Source of the DNA: GCA-2746795 sp046496595
Lineage (GTDB): Bacteria > Chloroflexota > Anaerolineae > Promineifilales > Promineifilaceae
NCBI GenBank assembly: GCA_046496595.1
Contig: JAWOGU010000632.1
Coordinates: 1-10,964, forward strand
DNA: 10,964 nt
Direction of reading: 5' to 3'
Both the position numbers and the translations under genes were made by a program. Of this stretch, positions 5,086-10,964 are shown in pieces; position 1 is the first letter of the stretch, and every line of letters starts with the position of its first letter. The notes under the pieces are model-generated. The model had not been told where the DNA came from, searched no databases, and worked only from the letters and a program-made list of their open reading frames with translations.

Positions 5086-6390
5086 TTACCTGATGCGGTT
5101 TTCGACTCTGCCGGAGACGAACAGCAGCAGGCCGAGCATCAGGCTGCTGATAAACAGGGAACTGCCTCCGTAACTGACAAAAGGCAGCGTGACGCCTGTT
5201 AAGGGCAGCAGTTTGGTGACACCGCCCATGATAAGCAAGGTTTGGCCCGTGAACAAGATGGTGATGCCGGCGGACAGGTAACGGTAAAACGGCCGTTGCG
5301 CCAACAGCGCCAGCTTCAATCCCCGGTAAGCCAGGAGCAAAAAGCAAATCACCACACCCATGCTGCCTACCAGTCCCCATTCCTCCGCCACTGCCGCGAA
5401 TACAAAATCAGAGTGGACGACGGGAATGTAGAAGGGCGAACCTTGGCCCACACCCTGCCCCAAAATGCCGCCAGCGGCCAGCGCATACAGCGACTGCACG
5501 ATCTGAAAAGCGCGATTATTGGCGTCGGGCCAGGGATTCCACCAGGCGTCGATGCGCAGCGCCACCAGATCGCGGAAGGCAAAGTAGGCAAAAACGGCAG
5601 CGAGGAGCATCAAGCCGCTGCCGATGAGGACGTAGCGCCGGTCGCTGGTAGCCAGGTAGAGCAGCGCCAGAAAAAGCACAAAAAACAGCGTCGCCGCTCC
5701 TAAATCTTGCTGCCATACCAGCAAGATAATGCAGAACCCCCACATGAGCAGCAGCGGCGCCAGGTAGGGCAGCGATCCCAACAGTCCTTTGCCGCTGCTC
5801 ACCCGCAGCAGCGCTTCCCGTTCTTCAAAGTAACTGGCTAAAAAGATGATGAGCAGCAGTTTGAGCAGTTCGGAAGGCTGGAAGTAGACCTGGCCGATAA
5901 AAGGCACTGGCAGCCAGAGAGCCGCGCCATAGCCGGAAGGATTGACGCCAAAAATGAGGGTGGTCGCTAATAAAATCAGCCCGGCAAACAACCAGGTATA
6001 CCGATACCGGCGCAGAAAACGCAGATTGCGGGGGAGAATGGAGACGGCCAGCAAAACGGCCGTTCCCAGTATCAACCAGATCACCTGCCGCCCCAGAAAA
6101 TTAGCCGCCAGGCGATCAATCAGAATCAGCCCCCAACCAGTCAGCAAGGCATACAGCGGCAGAAAGTACGGATCTCGGTTTGGCTTAAAGCGGTGCAGCA
6201 GCAGATGGGCCAGCCCCATCAACCCCATCCAGGCGGCCGGCGCCCACAAATGCCGCCAGTCAAGCCCGCCCTCCAGGCTCAAACTTAAGCCAATGGCATT
6301 CACCCACACAAAAGCCGCCGCTAAGATTAACAGCGAACCCTCGCGACGGCCGTTTTGCTCTTGCGTTTCTTCTAAAACAAAAATATGCAT
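5086..6390 (-). CDS. SEDS-family peptidoglycan glycosyltransferase (FtsW/RodA/SpoVE type)
   Basis: This 434-residue polytopic membrane protein belongs to the SEDS family, which polymerises lipid II into glycan strands and works with a class B PBP. Family signatures are present: QPSELLKL (171-178), WQQDLGAATLFF (226-237), SLYALAAGGILGQGVGQG (300-317), IPVVHSDFVFAAVAEEWGLVG (322-342) and GVTKLLPLTGVTLPFVSYGGSS (390-411). Asp328 in HSDF is at the position of the essential Asp in RodA and FtsW, so the enzyme looks active. Hydrophobic segments begin near residue 20. The N-terminal two or three helices (20-95) make it somewhat longer than the minimal SEDS core. The gene starts four bases after the mtnP stop, without a good Shine-Dalgarno, suggesting translational coupling. 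Pairing with a PbpA-like gene resembles the actinobacterial rodA-pbpA order, but I cannot tell elongation from division function by sequence alone. Confidence 0.93.
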   Translation of the reverse strand: MHIFVLEETQEQNGRREGSLLILAAAFVWVNAIGLSLSLEGGLDWRHLWAPAAWMGLMGLAHLLLHRFKPNRDPYFLPLYALLTGWGLILIDRLAANFLGRQVIWLILGTAVLLAVSILPRNLRFLRRYRYTWLFAGLILLATTLIFGVNPSGYGAALWLPVPFIGQVYFQPSELLKLLLIIFLASYFEEREALLRVSSGKGLLGSLPYLAPLLLMWGFCIILLVWQQDLGAATLFFVLFLALLYLATSDRRYVLIGSGLMLLAAVFAYFAFRDLVALRIDAWWNPWPDANNRAFQIVQSLYALAAGGILGQGVGQGSPFYIPVVHSDFVFAAVAEEWGLVGSMGVVICFLLLAYRGLKLALLAQRPFYRYLSAGITILFTGQTLLIMGGVTKLLPLTGVTLPFVSYGGSSLFISSLMLGLLLFVSGRVENRIR

Positions 6391-6394
6391 CCGG

Positions 6395-7261
6395 TCAGTC
6401 CAAATAGCCGCTGACCAATGGGGCTAACTCTGCCTTCTTTGCCGCCGGAACCAGCTTGCGATCCGTGATTAATGCATCTTTCAAAGCATGGTGCGCCGCA
6501 AAGTTTCCTGCCCAGTTATCCATCGTGGCTGCCAAATGGCTGATTGATTTTTGGGCCAATTCCGTATTCCCCAGCAGGGTCCGGATCACCATTTCCACCG
6601 TCACCGGACCTTGATGCTCATGCCACACATCATAATCGGTGATATGGGCCATGCAGGCATAAGCGATTTCAGCTTCGGCCGCCAGAAACGCCTCCGGACT
6701 GGTCGTCATGCCGATGATGCTCATGCCCCAACTGCGGTACACCTGCGACTCGCCTTTGGTGCTAAAGCGTGGTCCTTCAATGGTGATAAACGTACCGCCC
6801 TGGTGAACTGTGCCGCCGTTTGCTTTCACCGCCTCATACAGGGCAGCGCTCAACTCTGCTGAAAACGGCTCCGCCACACTGACATGCGCCACCAGCCCGC
6901 CCTCAAAAAACGACATGTCCCGCTTTTTAGTCTGGTCAAACAACTGATCCGGGATCACAACGTGGCCGGGCGCCAGCTCTTCCTTTAAAGAGCCGCAAGC
7001 ACTGACGGCAATAATGTATTTAACACCCAGAGTTTTCAGGGCAAAAATATTGGCGCGATAAGGGACCTCGCTGGGATTAAGCACGTGGCCGCGGCCGTGC
7101 CGTGGCAGAAAAGCCACCCGGCGTCCATGCAGAATGCCGGTTGTAATCATGTCGGAAGGTTTGCCATAAGGCGTGGTCATTTCAACTTGTTGCACGTCGG
7201 TTAAGTCGGCCATGTCGTACAGGCCGCTGCCCCCGATGACTGCTAATTCTATGGCTGTCAC
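6395..7261 (-). CDS. mtnP: S-methyl-5'-thioadenosine phosphorylase
   Basis: This 288-residue cytosolic enzyme splits methylthioadenosine with phosphate into adenine and methylthioribose-1-phosphate, the first step of methionine salvage in many bacteria. Signatures of the PNP/MTAP family 2 fold are clear: AVIGGSGLYD at the N-terminus, FLPRHGRGH, NPSEVPYRANIFALK, SACGSLKEEL, TIEGPRFSTKGESQVYR, GMTTSPEAFLAAEAEI and TDYDVWHE. Asp residues in TDYD, where guanosine- or inosine-preferring phosphorylases have Asn, favour adenine-type substrates and hence MTAP. I chose the GTG at 7261 because AGGAGA (7268-7273) lies six bases upstream and the length fits the family. An ATG at 7303 would overlap the upstream gene and add 14 unconserved residues. 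It lies 22 bases after the bactofilin gene and four before the SEDS gene, so it is a metabolic gene inside a wall operon. Confidence 0.95.
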   Translation of the reverse strand: MTAIELAVIGGSGLYDMADLTDVQQVEMTTPYGKPSDMITTGILHGRRVAFLPRHGRGHVLNPSEVPYRANIFALKTLGVKYIIAVSACGSLKEELAPGHVVIPDQLFDQTKKRDMSFFEGGLVAHVSVAEPFSAELSAALYEAVKANGGTVHQGGTFITIEGPRFSTKGESQVYRSWGMSIIGMTTSPEAFLAAEAEIAYACMAHITDYDVWHEHQGPVTVEMVIRTLLGNTELAQKSISHLAATMDNWAGNFAAHHALKDALITDRKLVPAAKKAELAPLVSGYLD

Positions 7262-7267
7262 GATGTT

Positions 7268-7273
7268 TCTCCT
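7268..7273 (-). promoter_or_regulatory. Shine-Dalgarno of mtnP
   Basis: Reads AGGAGA on the minus strand, six bases before GTG at 7261. It decides the GTG start over the upstream ATG at 7303. Confidence 0.8.
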
Positions 7274-7283
7274 GGGTTGGGTT

Positions 7284-9191
7284 TTATTTCCTGGTTTGGG
7301 CAAGCTGCGTTTGCAGGTCTTGAATTTTGGCTTTGGTCACTTCCTGCATCTGCTTGATAAACTTTTGCTGTTTGGCCACGATTTGCCTGGTTTCTTGCAG
7401 TTCTATTTCCCGCTCAATCAAGGCTGCCTGAATTTCTGCCAGCCGCTTCCCTTGCTGCTCTGTTTCCGTTAAATAACGGGCTAAATCTTTTTCACTGGCG
7501 TCTAATTGGGCACGCTGGGCGCGCACAGATTGTTTGAGATTCTCTTTTTCTTGGGCCGTCTGTTTTTCTTGTTGCTCTCTCTGCTGTTTGAGTGTTTGGA
7601 GTTCTTGCTGCAAATCGCGGAGCTTTTCTTGCTGCTTGTGGTTTTCGGCTGCCAGTTGTTGGCTGTGGGCTTCTTGTTTTTCCGCATAAGCGCGGATCTG
7701 ATTCAGTTCTGTGCGGGTGTTTTCAAGGCCAGCCTGATTCCACACCATTTGTTCGTGATACTGTTCGGCGCGTTCTTCGGCTTCGGTTAATTTTTTTGCC
7801 AGGTTGTCTTGTCTTTCGGTGGACAAAAGCCGGGTGGGTTGTTTTTGGATGGCCTCTAATTGGGCGCTGGTTTCTTTCCAGCGAACGTGCAGTTTTCGGT
7901 AATGTAAACGGGCGTCGGCGACTTCTGCCTCTTTGGTAGTTATTTGTTCTTTTAACCCGGTGATTTCGTCGAGAAGTTCCTGTTGACTTTGGCTGGTGCG
8001 TTCCGCCAGTTTTTTGTGGAGAGTTATTTCGGAAACAAGGGATTGGATGGCCTCATCGCTTTTTGCCAGCAGCGATTGGGAACGGTCTACTTCTGTTTGC
8101 AGTTGTTGTTCCAGTTCATCTATGCGTATTTGCGCTTCGCCCCATTCTTTTTCTAGCTGCTTGCGCTGTTCGCTGAGCAGGGCGGTGACGTCGTAGTTTT
8201 CTTGTATCTGGCGTTTTGCTTTTTCCAGCTCGATTTGTAGTTCTTCGGCTCTTTTTTCGGTGGATTCGGCCAGTTCTTGCCAGCGAATCAGGGCGTCTTC
8301 CTGGTCGGAGGAGTGTGACAGGCTGGCTTGAAGGGCGGTTTCGATGTTGTGGACGCGCCCGGTAAGGGTGTCTACGTGGTTGAGGGCTTCTTCCAGGTGG
8401 GTGTCTGCGCCTGCTTTGGCCGCTTGTAATTCGGCGAACGCCTCTTCTTTTTGGGCATGAACTGTTTGTATTTTCTCCAGGGTTTCGGTGGTTTGGGCTA
8501 ACAGATCCTGGGTATTGAGCAGTTCTTCTGATTGACGTTTGATTTGGGCTTCACGGGTTTGCAGCAGTGCGGTTAGTGCATCGGCTTCTTGCTGCACCTG
8601 GGTTAGTTGGGTTTGGCTGGCTTTGAGTTCTTCGCGGATTAAGGTGAGTTGGTTGGCGGCGTCACCGGCGATTTCGGAAAGACGCTGGTCGAATGATTCT
8701 TCTAGTTCGGTGCGGGCAGCCAGGGCAACGGCCGTTTCCGTTTGTAATTGGCGCAGAGCATCCAGTCGATCTTTATCCAGCACTCTTTTGTGTTCTGCTT
8801 TGAGGTCGCTGGGCGTGTCCCCGTTTTCCGGCGCAAGGAGTACAGCGCCGTCTGCCAGATCGGTGAACTCTGTCTCGGTAATGCTGTTCACCCAGCCCCG
8901 AATCTTGCCCCCGGACTCCATATGGAAATGGACGGCAAAGATGTCGCCCCAAATCTGCCCTTTGTCGGAAATGACCACATCCCGGCCTACGGCGCCGCCA
9001 GCGAGCACACCCAACACCATGATCTGCGGGGCTGTTACTTGCCCGACAATGGTGGCGCCAGGAGGGATGGCGACCGGTTGGTTCTCGTAGATGTCACCAA
9101 CGTAGTAGCCAGCATATTCCTTCCAGGCCTGAGGGCGTTTGAAGCGAGTGAGAAAACTTGGGTTGGCTGGTTTGCTGCTAGTCACTGTCAT
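7284..9191 (-). CDS. Bactofilin-like domain fused to a long coiled coil
   Basis: This 635-residue protein has no signal peptide or membrane segment and so should be cytosolic. Residues about 38-105 look like a bactofilin (polymer-forming beta-helix) domain, with short repeating turns: IPPGATIVGQVTA, IMVLGVLAGGAVGRDVVIS, GQIWGDIFA and ESGGKIRGWV. From about 130 to the C-terminus the sequence is almost unbroken Glu/Gln/Lys/Leu-rich heptad-type coiled coil of some 500 residues, ending QDLQTQLAQTRK. Bactofilins form filaments that position wall enzymes, and they are normally under 200 residues. The fusion suggests a filament with a long spacer or scaffold arm. It is the first gene of the operon with mtnP, SEDS and PBP-like genes. 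An extended -10 box (TG T TATAAT) lies at 9220-9228; no good Shine-Dalgarno is seen close to the ATG. The coiled coil alone would hit many unrelated proteins in a search, so the bactofilin call rests on the N-terminus. Confidence 0.75.
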   Translation of the reverse strand: MTVTSSKPANPSFLTRFKRPQAWKEYAGYYVGDIYENQPVAIPPGATIVGQVTAPQIMVLGVLAGGAVGRDVVISDKGQIWGDIFAVHFHMESGGKIRGWVNSITETEFTDLADGAVLLAPENGDTPSDLKAEHKRVLDKDRLDALRQLQTETAVALAARTELEESFDQRLSEIAGDAANQLTLIREELKASQTQLTQVQQEADALTALLQTREAQIKRQSEELLNTQDLLAQTTETLEKIQTVHAQKEEAFAELQAAKAGADTHLEEALNHVDTLTGRVHNIETALQASLSHSSDQEDALIRWQELAESTEKRAEELQIELEKAKRQIQENYDVTALLSEQRKQLEKEWGEAQIRIDELEQQLQTEVDRSQSLLAKSDEAIQSLVSEITLHKKLAERTSQSQQELLDEITGLKEQITTKEAEVADARLHYRKLHVRWKETSAQLEAIQKQPTRLLSTERQDNLAKKLTEAEERAEQYHEQMVWNQAGLENTRTELNQIRAYAEKQEAHSQQLAAENHKQQEKLRDLQQELQTLKQQREQQEKQTAQEKENLKQSVRAQRAQLDASEKDLARYLTETEQQGKRLAEIQAALIEREIELQETRQIVAKQQKFIKQMQEVTKAKIQDLQTQLAQTRK

Positions 9192-9219
9192 TTTTATTAA
9201 CCAGATCCTCGTAGCCTCA

Positions 9220-9228
9220 ATTATAACA
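9220..9228 (-). promoter_or_regulatory. Extended -10 promoter of the bactofilin-mtnP-SEDS-PBP operon
   Basis: On the minus strand TG, one base, then TATAAT (9220-9225) makes a textbook extended -10 element. No -35 match is found at 16-18 bases, which extended -10 promoters tolerate. The leader to the ATG at 9191 is about 20 bases. Confidence 0.6.
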
Positions 9229-9387
9229 GTTCAATCAGGAACATGTACTAATTACCTAGATGTTACAGCAATTCTCAGTCTCAGTAGATCCGGGTGTAGT
9301 TCGCATCCTCAGATGCCCTCTCCTCAATCTCCAATCGCTAGCCTCCAAAAACGCGGAGTTGTTGTTTTACAAGTCCTTTTAGCGTAG

Positions 9388-9416
9388 TTGTATAACCTGG
9401 GTAACTCTGCTAAACT
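9388..9416 (+). promoter_or_regulatory. Promoter of the PKD protein gene, leaderless arrangement
   Basis: TTGTAT (9388-9393) and TAAACT (9411-9416) are 17 bases apart. The ATG at 9423 follows six bases after the -10 box, with no Shine-Dalgarno. The -35 is a weak match; the -10 box and position resemble the other two leaderless promoters here. Confidence 0.5.
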
Positions 9417-9422
9417 GCGTGC

Positions 9423-10742
9423 ATGATACCACGAGCGAGAATGCTGCTCACTTTTCTAATTTTCATGGCAGGCTTGAGCGCTTTTGCTCCCTGGAATTTT
9501 GCGGCTGCAACCCCCAACCAAACAGCCGCCAATCCCGGTTTTCTGGCTGTAGATGGTCCGGTGCAGTTGCAAGTGGTAATCGATCCGCCCAATGGGATGC
9601 CTGGCAATGTGGTTACGCTTAGCGTTTCTGCCCGTAATACCAGCGCTGTTACCCTGATGCCTCGGGTGACGATTCAGTTTCCTTCCCAGCTTCAATTACA
9701 ATCGAATGTGCTGCCAGCAGGCGCCAGCCGTAATTTTCAGAGCAATGCCTTAATCTGGCAGCCGGTGTTGGCGGCCAATGGCGGCGCGCAGCAGTTTTCG
9801 CTGCCGATTCGGGTGGAGACGGTAGAAATCACCAACCCGGAAAAAGAGATAACGGCCGTTCTCGATATCGATGGTTCCATACAGCAGGCCAGCACCACCG
9901 TCTGGCTTGGTCTGCCGCCGCAAATTGAAAATATCATCGTACCGTCACAAATTTCAGTTGGCCTGCCGGTTCCCCTGCGCGCCGACACGACCGGCCCCGG
10001 CCCCGTTAGCCAGTCCTGGCAGTTGGGCGACGGCCGGCAGGTAAACGTCAACAATCCTGTCGTCGTTTATCCGGCCGTTGGCGTTTACGAACTTGCCCTG
10101 CAAGCCGCCAACGTCGTGGGCCAGACCACCGCTTTCCGGCAAATAACCGTCATCCCGCACCCCACTGCCCAGTTCAAATTGGACGATCCCACGCCCGGCA
10201 CAGGCCAGATCATCACCTTTATCAACGAAAGCGGCGGGCAGCAGCCCCTTATTTATCGTTGGGATTTTGGGGATGGCGTCGTTTCTACCGATTATCATCC
10301 GACACACCACTATCAGAACCCAGGCGTCTACAACGTACGCCTGACCATTGAAAACGATTACGGCCGTTCTGAAGCCGTTTGGCCGCTGGCTGTGGGGCAG
10401 GAGCCCCTGGCCGATATGCAAATGGGGGATGCCGTGCCCATGGGACAGCCGCTAACCGGCGCTGCCTTTGGCGACAGTACCGTCAGTCGTTATGTCTGGG
10501 ATATGGGCGACGGCCGTTCTTATGAAGGGTCACAGGTCAGCCATGCCTATCTGGCGCAGGGCGATTATTATGTCAATATGACCGCCTACAACGATTTTGG
10601 CAGCACGCAAGTAGGGCGCTGGGTGCGTGTGGGACCGGGTCAGTTGGCTGTTTATTTGCCGGTGGTGGTCAAAGCCGGCGATGAGCCAGCCGCCGGATCA
10701 GAAGGCGCCGATCCCTTTGCCATTGTGCTGGAGCCGGTGGGC
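9423..10742 (+). CDS. Secreted protein with three PKD domains, 3' end disrupted
   Basis: This is an exported, probably surface or matrix protein. The signal peptide is about residues 1-29 (hydrophobic MLLTFLIFMAGLSAFA, then a cut near FAAATP). Residues about 45-165 form a beta-rich domain of the kind that precedes PKD repeats in cell-surface proteins. Three PKD domains follow, at about 170-244, 248-325 and 329-402, marked by WQLGDGR (199-205), RWDFGDG (279-285) and VWDMGDG (358-364), each with a later VY or YY strand. The stretch VYLPVVVK (410-417) follows; similar short endings are, from memory, common in exported Chloroflexota proteins. PKD domains usually mediate protein or carbohydrate contacts. 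The frame stays open to 10814, but from about residue 441 it reads antisense to a transposase gene. I therefore end the genuine part at about 10742; the native C-terminus is unknown. Confidence 0.85.
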
Positions 10743-10753
10743 TTGGCCGTCAA

Positions 10754-10861
10754 CACACGGCGCGACTTCAAGACCACGTCCAACGCGCCGCTCACGGCAC
10801 CGATCTGCACGTAGGCCTTGTGGAGATCCAAGGCGACGTAGCGTTGTTCGGAATCTGACAA
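10754..10861 (-). pseudogene. IS110-family transposase, N-terminal fragment
   Basis: On the minus strand a TTG at 10861, nine bases after AAAGGAGAG (10871-10879), opens a frame reading MSDSEQRYVALDLHKAYVQI and on to VVLKSRR. The YVALDLHK motif is the first conserved block of the IS110 DEDD recombinase domain and contains the first catalytic Asp. Family resemblance stops at about residue 36, where the sequence passes into the PKD gene. More than 250 residues are missing, including the C-terminal Ser-containing domain. Either the element was truncated in the genome or two contigs were joined through a repeated element. Too little remains for any activity. Confidence 0.75.
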
Positions 10862-10964
10862 GGGTGTATGCTCTCCTTTGTTAGGTTGCCTCTTCACCGA
10901 GGCCCAGCGGGACGTGTCGCTGGGGCTTCCGTGTGTTGCACGCACCGATGCGAGCTTGGCCTTG
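10755..10964 (-). mobile_element. Partial IS110-family insertion sequence at the window end
   Basis: The segment contains the transposase 5' fragment, its ribosome binding site and about 100 bases of upstream non-coding DNA, and it runs off the window. The inner boundary with the PKD gene is near 10743-10757, judged by where transposase-like codons stop. IS110 elements lack terminal inverted repeats, so no end can be read directly. Confidence 0.6.
10903..10924 (-). ncRNA. Hairpin upstream of IS110 transposase; possible part of bridge RNA
   Basis: CCCAGCG (10903-10909) and CGCTGGG (10918-10924) pair perfectly around an eight-base loop, about 40 bases upstream of the transposase start. IS110-family elements are known to encode a structured bridge RNA in their non-coding end. 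This hairpin is in the right place to be one stem of it. The rest lies outside the window. Confidence 0.3.

Larger units (their letters stand above)
1583..9860. repeat. Dispersed palindrome AACGGCCGTT, ten exact copies
   Basis: Exact copies start at 1583, 2174, 2243, 3302, 3958, 4050, 5288, 6055, 8727 and 9851. Three further sites keep only the inner ACGGCCGT (6346, 10360, 10510). All ten are inside genes: one in M23, three in CAP/LysM, two in the PBP-like gene, two in SEDS, one in bactofilin and one in the PKD gene. In eight the frame reads Thr-Ala-Val; the others read Asn-Gly-Arg (4050) and Arg-Pro-Phe (5288). Chance expectation for a given 10-mer in this length is about 0.01 copies at equal base frequencies. 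Confidence 0.95.

Noticed and set aside
7262..7303. Longer mtnP start at ATG 7303
   Set aside because: It would overlap the upstream gene and add 14 unconserved residues. The GTG at 7261 has a Shine-Dalgarno at the right distance and fits the family length.
7500..8700. Long open frames opposite the coiled-coil gene
   Set aside because: They are antisense shadows of a repetitive Gln/Glu/Leu-rich coding sequence, with Leu/Phe/Ser-rich translations and no start signals.
1..10964. CRISPR array, tRNA, rRNA or toxin-antitoxin pair
   Set aside because: No regularly spaced short repeats, cloverleaf sequences, rRNA motifs or small paired genes were found on either strand.

Overview
The window looks like a complete metagenome-type contig from an environmental bacterium, most probably a member of the Chloroflexota (Anaerolineae/Caldilineae/Ardenticatenia-like). 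This placement is an inference. It rests on the mix of a PKD-repeat secreted protein with a C-terminal YLPVVVK stretch, a CAP+LysM membrane-anchored protein, a bactofilin fused to a long coiled coil, and a very frequent intragenic palindrome AACGGCCGTT. No rRNA, tRNA or CRISPR array was seen.

Layout. 1-320 is a near-perfect inverted repeat (143-nt arms, 34-nt spacer) built from a methionine aminopeptidase fragment. About 144-490 (minus) is that internal map fragment, fused at about 484-500 to the 3' end of a DUF1269 membrane-protein gene (minus, start 986). 987-1337 is a divergent regulatory gap. 1338-2048 (plus) is a membrane-anchored M23 peptidase. It converges on and overlaps by 4 bases a secreted CAP-LysM-LysM-LysM protein with a C-terminal membrane anchor (2045-3382, minus). 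3383-3744 is an intergenic region with a leaderless promoter for the CAP/LysM gene, a possible small-RNA unit on the plus strand, and a strong bidirectional terminator.

3745-9191 (minus) reads as one four-gene operon transcribed from a TATAAT promoter at 9220-9225: bactofilin/coiled-coil protein, mtnP (methylthioadenosine phosphorylase), a SEDS-family (FtsW/RodA) glycosyltransferase, and a PbpA-like class B penicillin-binding protein. The penicillin-binding protein has lost all three catalytic motifs. A divergent gene (9423-about 10742, plus) encodes a secreted three-PKD protein. Its 3' end runs into a truncated IS110-family transposase gene (minus, TTG start at 10861), and the window ends inside the upstream non-coding end of that element.

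How the parts fit. Most intact genes act on the cell envelope: wall synthesis (SEDS plus PBP-like partner), a cytoskeletal scaffold (bactofilin/coiled coil), wall cleavage (M23), and wall-binding or surface proteins (CAP/LysM, PKD). Three genes for exported or membrane proteins have the -10 box 6-8 bases from the ATG and no Shine-Dalgarno, consistent with leaderless mRNAs. The DUF1269, mtnP and transposase genes have clear Shine-Dalgarno sequences. Both window ends (fold-back palindrome on the left, insertion-sequence fragment on the right) look like places where assembly broke or chimeras formed. Conclusions about gene truncation there should be held loosely.
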